DNA of 64,000 nt, from the NCBI GenBank assembly GCA_036872755.1, contig JAVHNS010000010.1:682001-746000 (forward strand), read 5' to 3'. The DNA comes from Orbilia blumenaviensis (taxonomy: Eukaryota > Ascomycota > Orbiliomycetes > Orbiliales > Orbiliaceae). Shown here piece by piece: positions 1 to 11,814 of the stretch; the stretch's first letter is position 1, and each line of letters begins with the position of its first letter. The notes under the pieces are model-generated. The model saw nothing but the letters and a program-made list of their open reading frames with translations, was not told where the DNA came from and did not search any database. The position numbers and the translations under genes were made by a program.

Positions 1-2
1 AG

Positions 3-74
3 GTTAAGTGCCAGGGCTACACCGGATGCGCCGGTGGTTGCGAGCCCAAGAAGGCCGGTACCTGCTCCGGTTAA
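3..74 (+). CDS. 3' end of a cysteine-rich (probably secreted) small protein, partial
   Basis: Only the last 23 codons and a TAA stop lie in the window. The frame reads V-K-C-Q-G-Y-T-G-C-A-G-G-C and ends in A-G-T-C-S-G. Four cysteines among 23 residues, together with Gly and Lys, are typical of small disulfide-rich secreted fungal proteins. The start, any signal peptide and any introns lie upstream of position 1, so the family cannot be named. An internal exon with chance coding is possible, but codon use is GC-rich at third positions, unlike the AT-rich DNA that follows. Confidence 0.5.
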   Translation, partial: VKCQGYTGCAGGCEPKKAGTCSG

Positions 75-699
75 AGACTTAATGATGTGAAAAGCTGGAT
101 TCCGGCTGTCCAACTACTACTTGGAAATATCGGGTTCCTGTATATATATTTCGTTAAGGCGAAGTTTGATATTTCGGCTTGGCCAATTGGCTGTGTATAT
201 TGGACTTTGCAGCTTGTATGTTGTATATATCGCAACTAAAATGACTTCTCGCAATAATTCTACCATGGCGATTAAGGAGCATGGACGCCCACCTTCTACT
301 GAGTAGTATTCCTAGGGGTTTGTTATACGGTGGTACTTTTTGTGACTAGCTGCATTTTATTGCCCAATAGAGTGGAAGCACATGTGGAACATCGTGCATT
401 AATATGCATTATGTCGTACAGGTGCGGGTAAACCCAAGCGTAGGCTGAACTGATCCATACAGGGAATCAACGTAACGAATCTTACTTAGTATCTGCAGGA
501 TCCGAGCCTTTGGATTACTGCTAGAAGCGTGCACGTGTCTTTTTTGATTAAAAGGAAATTTAAATTTGGTTGTTTTGATAGGCGGAATTTCGAAACTTGT
601 GCTGGATACTAGGTAGCAGAACAATCCGCCGCATACCACCGTGAGACCACGACAGACTAGGTTCGATGAATTCTCCTTTCGGAATCCCACCTAGTCAGC
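75..699. other. Intergenic, tail-to-tail 3' flanks
   Basis: This is AT-rich spacer between the end of the cysteine-rich protein gene and the 3' end of the TLC-like gene. A 93-codon open frame on the minus strand (409-690) directly abuts the TLC stop. It has no start context, domain or composition that supports coding. Confidence 0.5.
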
Positions 700-1709
700 C
701 TACTTCTCCTTCTCTTTTACTTTCTCTTCGTGGGGCGACAACGAATGACCCTCCACTTCCTTCAATGCTATCTTCCTGAACTGCTCTTCCAACTCTCTTC
801 TCATCAACTTCATATATAGATAGGCCTGTTGCCACTGTGTAACAGTAAATGCGATATATACCAACGGAGTACCAATCTTAAAAACCAACACCCACTCGTT
901 CCAAATCATCCTTATAAGACACAGGAATAATACCGTTTGTATGTTATTAAGGATAAAAATCCATAGCGCGGTGATTCTAAACACGTAGCAGAGATGGATG
1001 TGGTCTCCCCGGGCCAATCGTAATCGGATTAGAGCGAAAGTTGGGGCAAGTTCCATTACTATATCAAAGAAACCTATTCAATTATGATATGCGTCAGTCA
1101 CAACTCAACAAAGGATCCAATTGGCTGAGAGGGCCTAGGGCGGTATTATATTTTCTAAGAGGTTGTATATAACGTACCCCACAGCATTATGAGGAGAAAT
1201 TGATAGCGGGCATTTACATGCCCATGCGTGACAAGGGTTACTGTGCCCTGCGCAACCAGTATTGACCCGACGTGATGCATCCAAGTGACGATCGAAAGCT
1301 TTGACCGGTGTATAATTTCAAAAATATACAAACTGGGTAAAATATTCATCGTGACGACTATGCAATCTCCCATTGTTACCCTCCCTGAGAGTATTTCAAT
1401 TGAATCGGATACCCTCGATGACCCGAAAGTGAGAGCAATAAACGGGTAAAGTCCCACCGCTAGTATGACAAACCGAACTAACACAGATAAATGGAGAGTT
1501 AAAAGCGCGCGTCTAATGAGGTCTGAGGAAGAGCCCCACATATGAGCATAGATCTGCGGGAGGTATGGCTCGAGGATGTTGTGTTTGACCACAAAGAGAG
1601 CACAGAGGTTAAAGGTCAGCAACATATTTGAATAAGGAGCCAGAACAGAAATCGGGGCCGGGTCATTGTTATTAGGGCTATGGCGATCCGCAAAGTCGAA
1701 GAACCCCAT
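700..1709 (-). CDS. TLC-like multi-spanning membrane protein
   Basis: Two exons, complement(700..1073, 1178..1709), give about 301 aa. The intron starts GTACGT, has a CTGAC branch-like site and ends AATAG, and the frame is kept across W-G|F-F-D. The protein has six or seven hydrophobic segments, for example around residues 30-45, 70-95 and 120-140. A W-M-H-H-V-G-S-I-L motif near residue 145 resembles the His-containing core of the TRAM-LAG1-CLN8 (TLC) fold in fungal TLC-like proteins. The C-terminus is a charged Lys/Glu helix that probably lies in the cytosol. TLC proteins act in ER membranes in ceramide synthesis or lipid sensing; whether this one is catalytic cannot be told. The ATG at 1709 is the first one in frame before the hydrophobic segments. 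Confidence 0.68.
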
Positions 1710-4700
1710 AATTGATATAATATAAGGTAAAAGTATAAGAACTGCGAGCTGGTTGACGGACGAGATATACGTGAGTGAACATCGTTGAATAAATATAAAA
1801 ATATATCCACAGGGAGGAAATGCCCAGAGTTGGAATTGGAGCGATAGAGACTCGGGCGGTTGAAGTTTTTAGTTCAGGGTAGGTTCTGGGCTCAAACTCT
1901 AGATATAACCGAAGGACTTCTAACGAAGCAGCTTGTCAAAAGTGGTAATTTGGGCGAAGCACCAAGCGTCGTAGACTGACTAATCACAAATTTGGACCCT
2001 GGATCCTGGCTGGCTGGCCCTGAGGATCCAACGTATAAGTGTATACTATAATGCCAAGTTTAAGTACCATACATGTTCATATATATACATGGTACGGCGG
2101 AAGATATGATAAGAGGAAACAAAAGCTGAAAGGTCTGCTGTACGTCGTCAAACCTTTCGCACTCCGCGAGTTAGGGTTGTCAGCATCTGCATAAATCACA
2201 GATAGTGATGACTTAACATATGACAAACTACAGGTGACCTCAAGGAAACTGGCTTGAATGTTTTCCTGTCTCCCACAATATATGGTATCCCCTGTGTATG
2301 GAACGACGAATTGGCCAATCGCAGGTATGCGCATATATATATTGAGGGGCCCATGGCCACGGATGCATCATGATATCGATAGAATAGATCACGGTTGCAA
2401 TTGTACATCTATTGGTATATCAGCTGATATCCGATGTGAGTAGGCTGCCAAGGAGTTTTTACTTTACAACCTCCCCATAGTCTTACATGGAGATAATATT
2501 CAATGTCTGTTGGATTTGATTACTCTACAATGTGGGCTTGGGTGCGGGTCTTGTTTCGATCATTTCCGCATGTACTGCCATGGTCTACCCGTTGCATTTT
2601 CGGGCGGCAACACAGGTTGGCCTGAAGATAGTTTCCGCATGCCTGAAGAATGATGTTACCTGTTTTGGGCCGTTTGACTTTGTGCCACCTAAGATCCAGG
2701 GTAATAAAGAAGGGATGGTCTTGGTCCGGCTCTAAAAGGCTCCAGCTCGAGCTCCGCGTAACAATGGATATTCTCAGGGCCACAAATGTTGGTGTCGACG
2801 TCCTTCGCTCGCACAACCATTAGATATATTTTGACCATCCCAAAGTTAGTCTAAAAATCGGTTCTAGGTTGCGCCGAATGTTCCATGATCGATCGTCGTT
2901 GAATCCCAGTTCACATCCCTTTTTGTTCCTGCAAGGGCTGTTTGTCCCTGTTAGCCCAATCATGACTCCGCTCCCGGTCTAGCTGCAAGTCTTTTGACCC
3001 TGCCAAGCGCCTTCTAATTTCGGTTGTCGGTTCGCCGGCGGCCTGGATCTCGAATGGGAGCTCGGGTTTTCCATTGCCCAAGACCAAGACTCCTCTGCAG
3101 AAACGCTCGAAATTCGAAACTCAGATCTGAAATATCTGCGGCTGATAACTTTGGTAACGATCAGATTCGATGTCGAAATGATTTCAACGATGATTCAAGA
3201 GTCGAGGTGCTCCAAGCTTTCTCGGTGCAGGTTGTGCTTCAGACCCGTGTTCGCTATGACTGCGGGGCAACTTTTGATGGGCAATCTCCATCTCATCTGT
3301 CACGATTAAACGGGCACCGCCAATTTTGGAATGGCGGCGGCTTCGAATGGCTGCGGCTTGCAGGCAAGGTGTGGAGAAAGGAAGCCACAGTCAGCATCAC
3401 ACGTGAACAGTCAAAACCGGTCTGCAGATCGGCGTTAGAAACATCTTCAGAAAACGTGCTGATGACAGGCGAGGAATGCTATTCAAAAAATATTATTGTC
3501 CCTGCTTCCGGCGGAGAATAGTCTTCTCAGATATACAAAGGACGAAAATATCTATGGAGCTTGGTTGGATCGATATCTCCTACGCGTTTAGCCTATCTTC
3601 ATCGGCCAGATTTCCATAGTGGCGATGGGTGGTTTACGGCTCGAGCCAGGGGCTCCTGCTCAAAGGAAAGGGTTCGAAACTCCTGTTGTGTCGAAAGTCA
3701 AGGGACCGCCCCCCTTTACCATATTACCTCAGAAGTCTGTGGAGTGTGGAACCGAATAAACTTAAGGGCACTTTTAAGACCAAAAAATTGAACATGAACC
3801 TGGCAGCAGCCGACGCTGTTGTGAATCGGGATTAGTCAAGTGTCGCCAGCCGCATGGGGTACAGATAAGGAGAGAAAGGCGGTAACAATTTGGTGTGATG
3901 TCCATCAGAGCGCTGCCAATGGAAGTGGTTGCCTCGTACATGTACAAAACTACACCACTCGTTCTTCAGCCTGATTTCTTTGCATCACCAAGTATTTTCT
4001 ATCCTTCGAGGTTGGATAGAGTCCATTCCTTTCATCGGCGTTCTCTATTTCCTTAAACTCGACATTCTCTTACTTTTATTTCATACGTACTGAGTACGGC
4101 AGTATCATCGCACAAGTGAAGGAAAGGAGCTGTGGAACAGCGCCTCTGGATCTAATAGTCTAATTATCGCACGGACGGACTGGTTTTTTATTTCGATTAG
4201 GGAGGATTCCATCAAAGGTACCGGGTACGCGCTGAACGATACCGATCTTTTCGAACGTTCAAACAACATCGCGCAGACGGATATTTACTAGGAGCAGAGC
4301 TCAAGCCGCTACAGTTTAAACGTTAAACGACATCTCTGGGATTCGAAGATATCACGACCTCTACGCTAAGATCTTCAATCACATCACATAGCTTGGCAAG
4401 CCTGTTCAGGTCAAAGGATTTTAGACATAGGGTTTTTCAAGTCGACTATCTTGGCCGTGGTCAATCGTGCCATCCTAGGTTTTGTCACCGATACCTTGAG
4501 CAATTGAGTCCCTGCGGCCGCTTTGAGAGTTGAGAGGGTTGGGATTGGTTGCGAAATCTTGAAATCCAAGGCGTCAGAGTGGGACCACAAAACTGTCTCA
4601 TGGATCTATGGTGAGCGCGCGTTCCTCAAATACCCGATTGCTTCATCAATCTTTTACAGTTTTCCGGCGTTCGCTCTTGCTTTAAATCGTTTGGTGTATC

Positions 4701-5070
4701 AAGTTTACCACTGTCGGTCGTGATACAACACAAAACACTTCCCCTGTTGTTTCAAACAGTCAGATTCCTATATCGTGGCCGTCCCCGACAGGTACCATGG
4801 TAGACCTGATACTGTCATTGGTTCTTCGCGAAGACGAAAAAACTGCGCAGTCATTCGTATTCTAATCGAGAAAAATACCAAAGAACTTTAACTAAATGTT
4901 CACCGAATGCAGATTTATATACAATGATACCGATATTGAGTTGACACCCATATTTTCCAACACCGGCTGCACGATCCCGTCGACTTCGTGACACTTTCTT
5001 TTCCAGTATCCTGGTTTTCCCATTCTCGGTTTGGTTTCTCTAGGATATATCCCGGTCAACATCTTACAAA
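1710..5070. other. 3.4-kb gene-poor spacer and leader of the EGF-like gene
   Basis: No open frame here shows a recognisable domain, consistent codon use or a good start. The longest (3024-3521 +, 165 codons) begins with TTG and has a composition like random translation. The last several hundred bases before 5071 are free of long frames and may be promoter plus 5' leader of the following gene. Confidence 0.5.
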
Positions 5071-7809
5071 ATGCAGAATTTCGCAAAACGCTCCTATGAC
5101 CAGCCAAAAAATACCCTTGACCCTCTAGACGAGGACCCTATATATGAAGACCATTCACCTCAAGCGCTGAGGGTGGTAAATGGAGGCATAGACCCTAGGC
5201 ATATGCGTAAGGGAAGTTATATTGAAGATGACTCGTATGCAGTACCTCTACCATCCCAAGAGTATGGCGCCGTACCTGAGTTTCCTGTATATGGGAAAAG
5301 TGGGGCAGCTCCTGATGTTTCAAGAAAACGGGATTCTCGAGACCAATTGCCAGCAGCTGGCCGATCATCGGGTCGGACTGGACGCTCAGGTGCTCGAAGG
5401 TCCCTCATACTTGGACCGCAGCCACAGCCTCAGTTGCAGTCTAATTCTCCTCAGTCTGCATCAAAGCCTCGATTTCCGGTTAATCCATCAGCAAGTGTAG
5501 AATATTATCGACAGCAGCAACAGCAACAACAGCAACAACAGCAGCAAACTTCAAACTATTCTAGATCCAGTCGACATCTAAGTCAAAGCGTTACCAGTCC
5601 TGGTTTTGGTCGATATAGTCCTCCATTAGAAGCGGATGAGGACGCTGAGTTCGACGAGATGAGGGCACGATCGATTATGATCGGCTTCGAAGCCCCTTCG
5701 CCTGTTACAACCAACCAACCTACACCTAATGGACCATCCTTTCCTCCTGTCCAGCCGCAAAACTTGGCACCTTTCTCAAATGTTACCAGAGGCTCGAGAA
5801 CATCTGCATCGAGTACTAACTCTGCTGTTGCGGGGAAACGTGGTCATGCCGCATCTTCACATTACTCACAAGCATCATATGTTTCTACAATTCCTGAGGA
5901 GGCATCAGACTATAGTCGTGTTGGTCACAATTCCTTTGCTTCCTCTCATGTAATACCCTCAAGCTGGGGCTCTGCTGCGGGGGGTCTCTGGATTCCTGGC
6001 TCAAACGAAGAACTAATGAGCGATGCTTCTTCGATATCTAAAGGCAGTAGTAAGAGTCGGAGTAATGATTACGAGGATTTCGATGAGGGCGCGACCCTAG
6101 TCCGACAAGCCAGTATGGGTCGGAAACAAAAGCCAAAGTTAACAAATGTTCGAGCCAGGTCCACAGAAAGATCTTCGGAAAGGTCTTCGGAAAGGTCCTC
6201 AGTAAAATCTGATTTAAGGTCAAAGTCCTCAAAGAGCGATCTGACCAACGGTTCGGGCGGCCATGGAAAGCGAGGTGGTAGCATAGCTTCGTTGAAGCTT
6301 GAACAAAAGATGTCGGCAAAACAAGAGAAGATGGCCATGGCCTCTCAACCAATTGGTAGCCAAATGGAGATTTCTGATGATCTACAACCACCGCCAAAAA
6401 TTGGATTTTGGCAGAGGTTATCGTCGATAAGTACGAGGAGCAACTCTTCAGATATGGCACCTAAGCCTCTTCGTATTCCAAACGGGAAAAGCTCTCCTGA
6501 GGATAGTTTTACGGCAATGCATGCACGGAAAGAGAGCCAGAGTCCCTCTATGGCTACTGGTCCGCTTGGAGCAAACCTATCTATTCCTCAGCCAGCTCTA
6601 AACCGACCTCGACCGCCAAGACTCAACATAGACGCTGTTAGGGAGGCGGAAGCGAGAGGCAGTCTGACCAGCTTGCCCGAATTAATAAGGCGGGCTACCA
6701 AGCTCGCTGCTGTTCTCGAAACTGGAGCTCGACCAGATAGCAGATGGGAAGGCAGTCGAGCACCTAGCATGATGAGTACAGATACTTCGAACATGCATGG
6801 CCATGGTCATGGACATAATCGATACCAAGAGTCGCTTTCAGATATCCTCGCCTCTTTCCCACCACCACTTGCATCTTCTCGGCGCCTATCAAGCCGTGGC
6901 ACAGCTTGGCCTCTTCCGGGAGACTTTCCGTACCCACAAAGCGAAGAAACGTCCGACATCCGACGGAGACGTAAGATCTGCGGTCTTCCATTATGGGCCT
7001 TCATATTATTGGTTCTTCTCGCAATAGTTGTCGCAACAGCCGCAGTAATCCTTCCAGTTCAGCTCGTAGCACTAGGCAAGGACAAGGGAAAGGCCGCTTC
7101 ATCGCTCACCCCAGATGCGTGTTCAAAAACGAACCCGTGTCTGAATGGTGGATTACCGAGTATAGAGGATGGCAAGTGCTCATGTGTCTGCACTAACGAA
7201 TTCTTTGGGGCCAACTGCGGGCAATCCAGTGATCCAGCTTGCACGACAATGGTCGTTCTAGAGACAACGAGCGGCGGGCCTATCAGCAGGAACGTCTCAC
7301 TTGGGCTTGCTATTCCAAGACTCCTCACAATATCAGAATCTAAATTTAGAGTTCCCATCGACCCAGTCGCCCTCACAGATACATTTTCATTGCAAAACAC
7401 CACTTGCGCTTTGCAAAACGCTCTTGTCATGTTGAATGGCAGAACGAGTCCACCCGGCACCTCCTCGGATTCCCAGGTCAACACTGCAGCCACTGGATTC
7501 GCCCTCGATGAGAATGTTGTTGACTTCGCAAGAGTGTCAGTACTCTACCTCGCGAGTACCCTCGGAATGCGACAGGCTGTCGATGCACGAGAAAACCTTG
7601 GGACGGTCTTCGCAGAGGGCAAAGACTATGGCACCGTTAAGGTTGATGACACGATCGAAGTTGACCTAACGAAACTACGTATCTCTACTGGCAAGGGCCA
7701 GAAGGTAGTTGGTGGTCCAACTACCAATGCGAAAAATAAACGATCCGATACTACTACAGGTCATACCCATGTAGTCCGGAGGCATAAAATTCCTGGCGGA
7801 CTTGTATGA
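5071..7809 (+). CDS. Large membrane-anchored protein with a lumenal/extracellular EGF-like module
   Basis: A single uninterrupted frame of 912 aa starts at AAAATG. Residues 1-630 are disordered, rich in Ser, Pro, Gln and Arg. They carry a 12-glutamine run (residues 148-159) and tandem R-S-S-E repeats near residues 368-380. A short Arg cluster precedes one strong transmembrane helix at about 640-664 (L-W-A-F-I-L-L-V-L-L-A-I-V-V-A). An EGF-like module follows: C684, then C-L-N-G-G and C-S-C-V-C, ending G-A-N-C near 714. The last 200 residues hold an N-x-S/T-containing globular part. With no N-terminal signal peptide, the topology is probably type II, with the disordered part in the cytosol and the EGF module outside. 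Similar proteins occur in filamentous ascomycetes; no function is established from sequence. A surface or signalling role is inference. Confidence 0.85.
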   Translation: MQNFAKRSYDQPKNTLDPLDEDPIYEDHSPQALRVVNGGIDPRHMRKGSYIEDDSYAVPLPSQEYGAVPEFPVYGKSGAAPDVSRKRDSRDQLPAAGRSSGRTGRSGARRSLILGPQPQPQLQSNSPQSASKPRFPVNPSASVEYYRQQQQQQQQQQQQTSNYSRSSRHLSQSVTSPGFGRYSPPLEADEDAEFDEMRARSIMIGFEAPSPVTTNQPTPNGPSFPPVQPQNLAPFSNVTRGSRTSASSTNSAVAGKRGHAASSHYSQASYVSTIPEEASDYSRVGHNSFASSHVIPSSWGSAAGGLWIPGSNEELMSDASSISKGSSKSRSNDYEDFDEGATLVRQASMGRKQKPKLTNVRARSTERSSERSSERSSVKSDLRSKSSKSDLTNGSGGHGKRGGSIASLKLEQKMSAKQEKMAMASQPIGSQMEISDDLQPPPKIGFWQRLSSISTRSNSSDMAPKPLRIPNGKSSPEDSFTAMHARKESQSPSMATGPLGANLSIPQPALNRPRPPRLNIDAVREAEARGSLTSLPELIRRATKLAAVLETGARPDSRWEGSRAPSMMSTDTSNMHGHGHGHNRYQESLSDILASFPPPLASSRRLSSRGTAWPLPGDFPYPQSEETSDIRRRRKICGLPLWAFILLVLLAIVVATAAVILPVQLVALGKDKGKAASSLTPDACSKTNPCLNGGLPSIEDGKCSCVCTNEFFGANCGQSSDPACTTMVVLETTSGGPISRNVSLGLAIPRLLTISESKFRVPIDPVALTDTFSLQNTTCALQNALVMLNGRTSPPGTSSDSQVNTAATGFALDENVVDFARVSVLYLASTLGMRQAVDARENLGTVFAEGKDYGTVKVDDTIEVDLTKLRISTGKGQKVVGGPTTNAKNKRSDTTTGHTHVVRRHKIPGGLV

Positions 7810-8389
7810 ACAAGTGTCCTTCCCATTTCGAAATTCCAAACTTCTCTCAACCTGCGCAGCGAATCTCCTACTCACATCAAAAGCATCTCCTTCAAATCAT
7901 CACTAGCCACCAGAACCGGCGTCTCGATTATATAAAGTCTTTTATCTTTATCTTCTTCTTACCCTCCTTAAAGGCCTATTTTACAGAGCAGCGATATTTT
8001 AATCACGATCTTTCCAGTATTTCTTTCTCTTTACTTTGTTTTACTTTGGGGTTTTGCGGATACCATTGTACACTATATTAGTTACTATATATTCTTCGTC
8101 GTTTCTCTTTTGGCATTGTATTTTGGAGGATTGCCTACTGCTTTTCTTTGACTTTTCCTGCTTCGTGTATCATAGACAAGGGTAGCACGGATATCTCACA
8201 TCTAAGACTTTTCACAATGGCAGACTTGCTGCAAATACAGCTGTATATTTCTGATCAATATAGTCTTGCACAAGCAAATAATTGGTATACTACAAAGCAC
8301 ACACATATTCTCATCCTAAACGAATAACAGAAGTGACCTAAAGCATAATTAATGGCTCTGGATTCAGATAAAGACACGAACATATTAAT
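7810..8389. other. Convergent 3' intergenic region
   Basis: This 580-bp AT-rich spacer lies between the ends of the EGF-like gene (+) and VMA22 (-). It holds T-rich tracts that may serve the 3' ends of either gene. No gene was seen. Confidence 0.5.
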
Positions 8390-9360
8390 TCATTCAGTCG
8401 TCTGAACTATCTCCTCGGGTCCCCCAGGGCCCTTTTCACCCTCTGCATCGTCATTAAGTTTAGTCCCGTTCCCCACTTTATTTTTATCAATTGATAACTT
8501 GTCTAGTTCAGGCATTGTTACAGGCACCTCAACCGGATCATCCTCCAAATTAATCCCGAGCTCTCTGCGCATAACCCTAACCTTCTGCCTTACATCTCGT
8601 ATCCTTTTCTCATGATATTCAATATTATCTAACGTTGAAACAAGTTTCATAATAGGCGGTAGGCTTTGGGTAAAATTCTTCTGAGCATTCCCCAGTGTCA
8701 TAGGACGAAGTATTCCAAACCAGCGAAGAGGGTCAGATTTAGAATTTGCGAGAGCTAAAACTGCTTCGCTGTCAGAGGGTTGTGATTTGGCCGGACTGGA
8801 GTTTTCTGGACCAGCGTCTTCAGAGCTCTTTTCTTTGGTCGGCTCGGGATCCGAATCGTCTAACTTCGAAGGTGCCGCAGAGTCTGGTTTCTCTGACTTC
8901 TCCGATTTTACGACCTCGGCGACTGTCAAGTCTTTCAAGTTGTATGTTGTGACATCAGCTTCGTTGACATCTATACGACTATAATGCAAAGGGTGGCGTG
9001 TTAGTACCAATATAAATTTATAAGATTGAAGTGTCTTTGCACTTACACCCCTCGTAAAGCCTGCATCCGATTATCGTACATATCTTGACCATACCGCACT
9101 CTATTCGGCGCATTGAAATTCGCCTGCGCGAGATTAAAAAAACCCTGTAAACCTCATCCCACGTCAGAAATGATGTTTCAAAACGAAACAGTAAACCAAA
9201 TCAGCGCATAAAAATTAATACTGGGGGGCATTTTTACATCTGATAAAGCGCGAGATATTTCGTCTCGCGAGGCTTGATACTCGTCAAATAGGTCGAGGTA
9301 GCTGATTATTAGAAGATCGAGTTTGTCTTGTAGCTCATCTAGGTCTTGTTGGGTCGTCAT
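8390..9360 (-). CDS. VMA22: V-ATPase assembly factor Vma22 (CCDC115 family)
   Basis: Three exons, complement(8390..8978, 9047..9144, 9238..9360), give 269 aa. Exon 1 encodes a helical start (Q-D-L-D-E-L, then Y-L-D-L-F-D-E-Y-Q-A-S). Exon 2 encodes G-F-F-N-L-A-Q-A-N-F and R-Y-G-Q-D-M-Y-D-N-R-M-Q-A, the conserved block of fungal Vma22. Exon 3 carries an acidic/Ser linker, then D-P-L-R-W-F-G-I-L and a coiled coil ending in an acidic tail. Introns use GTAAAA...TACAG and GTAAGT...TATAG. Vma22 works in the ER with Vma12 and Vma21 to assemble the V0 sector of the vacuolar proton pump. It is divergent from RPN5 and shares a 427-bp promoter with it. The linker of about 80 residues is longer than in yeast Vma22 (181 aa), as is usual in filamentous fungi. 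Confidence 0.9.
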
Positions 9361-9787
9361 TTTTAGGTATTACTCGATGGCTCGGCCTTTATCTAAGCTT
9401 TGACTTCTAACGTGTGCGGGACTGAGTGTTGAAACACAATGTAGTTATTCAGTCGTGCCATACGCAGTTATTATAATTATGCATTTGGTGGGGGAGACGC
9501 AACGTAAGTGGACATCGAAGCTACGAGCAAGTTGGGCCAAAACTTTGGTGTTGTTTCACCATGGCTGTGGCTGATAAGCTCCAATTGCGGCTGGTGCATT
9601 ACCTACGCCATCCACTTCCCAAAGCTAGGTACCCTCCGCGTCCTCCACCTCATCCTACAACATAACCAACCAACTTATCGCATTTCAACCCGAACTATTT
9701 ATATTTCCACAGTCGGGACTCTACCATCACGCAAGGAAACCCTAGATTTGACGATATCACCTCCTCCTCCGAAGCTCTTATCACACG
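9361..9787. promoter_or_regulatory. Divergent promoter between VMA22 and RPN5
   Basis: The 427 bp between the two start codons must contain both core promoters. A G-rich stretch, GGTGGGGGAG, occurs near 9487. A CT-rich segment at about 9640-9780 lies directly before the RPN5 ATG. No exact yeast-type proteasome control element (GGTGGCAAA) is present. Confidence 0.5.
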
Positions 9788-11330
9788 ATGTCGTCGGAAG
9801 GCAACCTGAAACCTGAGAAGGACTGGACGGAGACGCTGGATCAGCAGCTGCCAGAGATAGAACAGCTTGCGAAAGTACGTATCATCTTATGGGATATCAT
9901 TTACAGTGTCAAAAACGCAATACTGACGCCTCATTTAGTCCGATCTCCAAGCCTCTATCGAAAAGCTCCTCGCCCTCGAAAAACAGACCCGTCAATCCTC
10001 AGACCTAAAATCCACATCACGACTTCTAGTCCTTATCGTCACGCTATGCAAAGACGCGGGCGATTGGAAACTTATGAACGAGAATGTGCAGTTGTTGGCG
10101 AAGAAGCACAGTCAGCTGAAACAGGCTGTTACAAAGATGGTACAGGTGGTTATGGGATTCTTGGATGATACCCCAGATGTTGACACCAAGCTGTCTGTTA
10201 TCGAGGCCTTGAGGACCGTTACCGAGGGGAAGGTACGTATTGGTTTGTTCAAAAAGGATTTCAGTAGGGGCTGCTGCTAAGATAGCATTCATTAGATCTT
10301 TGTCGAAGTTGAACGCGCGAGGGTAACGCGCATCCTCTCGGCCATCAAGAAATCCCAAGGCGACCTAGCAGCGGCAACAGAAATTCTCTGCGAACTCCAG
10401 GTCGAAACTTTCGGTTCTATGGAACGTCGGGAAAAGACCGAATTTATCCTTGAGCAGGTCGGCTTGTGTATCGAGAAGGGCGATTGGATGCAGGCAGCCA
10501 TCTTGTCCCGCAAGATCTCGACTAGATTCCTGAAGGATAAGACAGCTGCCGACTTGAAGCTGCGGTACTATGAGCAGCAGATTAACTTGGCTAAGAATGA
10601 CGATAAATATTTGGATGCCTGCAAGCACTATTGGGAGGTTTATGACACTGATGAGGTCAAGGAGGATTCCGATAAGTGGAAGGCCGTACTCAAGCGTCTC
10701 GTTTACTACGTCCTACTTGCACCTTACGACAATGAGCAGTCCGATCTATTACACCGCATCTCACAACTTCCAAAGCTCCAGAGCGTTCCAATGCAGAACG
10801 ACCTTCTACTTCTTTTCACAAAATCCGAACTGATGAGGTGGAAGTGGATCGAAGAGACATATTCCGCCGAACTCCTCGATGGTGACATTTTCGCAGCCGA
10901 GGGTGGTAAGGACCCCAAGGCTGTTACGAGATGGGAAGACCTGAGGAAGCGCGTGATTGAGCATAATGTCCGCGTTATCGCTAAATATTATACCCGTATC
11001 TCGATGGACAGGCTGCAGGTTTTGTTGGATTTGAGTGAAGACGAGAGTGAGAATTATTTGAGCAAGCTTGTGACTCAAAAGACAGTCTATGCCAGGATTG
11101 ATAGGCCGGCAAGAATTGTCAGCTTTAAGGAACCGAGAGATAGTAACGATATTTTGAACGAGTGGAGCGGGAACATGAAGGGCTTGCTAGGATTGCTGGA
11201 GAGGATTGATCATTTGATTACAAGGGTAAGTACCAAGTTCCCACGTATTCGTTGGTTAGTGCACTGCTAATATATCATGTAGGAGGAGATGATGGCAGGC
11301 ATACATGGCAAAGCCAAGTCGAAGAGGTAG
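9788..11330 (+). CDS. RPN5: 26S proteasome regulatory subunit Rpn5 (PSMD12), lid
   Basis: Four exons, join(9788..9874, 9939..10232, 10296..11225, 11283..11330), give 452 aa, close to the 445 aa of yeast Rpn5. All introns are GT-AG and phase 0. The N-terminal two thirds are alpha-helical repeats (for example L-L-A-L-E-K-Q-T-R, then E-R-R-E-K-T-E-F-I-L-E-Q). The C-terminal part is a PCI domain: R-V-I-E-H-N-V-R-V-I-A-K-Y-Y-T-R-I, then L-L-D-L-S-E-D-E-S-E-N-Y-L and a winged-helix segment around A-R-I-D-R-P-A-R-I-V. Rpn5 is a scaffold of the proteasome lid, which supports ubiquitin removal and degradation. It is divergent from VMA22 and convergent with MGR2. The last exon codes for only 15 residues. 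Confidence 0.97.
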
Positions 11331-11814
11331 ATGTAGTAGGACCCAAAAAGGATGCCATATTTTGTGGAGCGGTTTGATATATACATTAAGCCAGGAATGA
11401 ACCCAACAAAAATAAGACAGCATAATGCAGTTCTGAAAGCCGACACACCGGTTTATCCGTGAGCATTTTCCTTCTTCCTCCTATACACTCTCCCGCTGGC
11501 TTCAGAATAAAAAAATAAAGTAATTGGTATTATGTACAATATTAGATGAATATAATTGTGCAGTATCCTTGCCCCCCCTTTTTCTTCCTCCTCCTTTACT
11601 TGTCGTCGCCTCATCTTACAGCCGTCTATGGTTGTCAGGGTGGAGAATAGTGAAGTTTCCAATGGGGGGTCCCAAGACTTGCTGTGTAGTCCATAATCGG
11701 AAACTAGTAGTTGTGCGCATTCATATAAGAGTCTTGCACATTTCCAAACACACCGTCCTGCATTGTTCCCACTCTATCCTCTATCTAAAGGATTGATCCT
11801 GTCCGATTGGTCGT
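11331..11814. other. Convergent 3' intergenic region (RPN5/MGR2)
   Basis: The spacer is 484 bp between two stop codons. It contains a CT-rich run (11565-11600) and no frame worth calling; it probably holds both 3' UTRs. Confidence 0.5.

Noticed and set aside
409..690. 93-codon minus frame next to the TLC-like gene
   Set aside because: No domain, no start context and placed in the 3' flank; composition like random translation.
3024..3521. 165-codon plus frame
   Set aside because: Begins with TTG, has no similarity-like motif and Ser/Arg-rich random composition.
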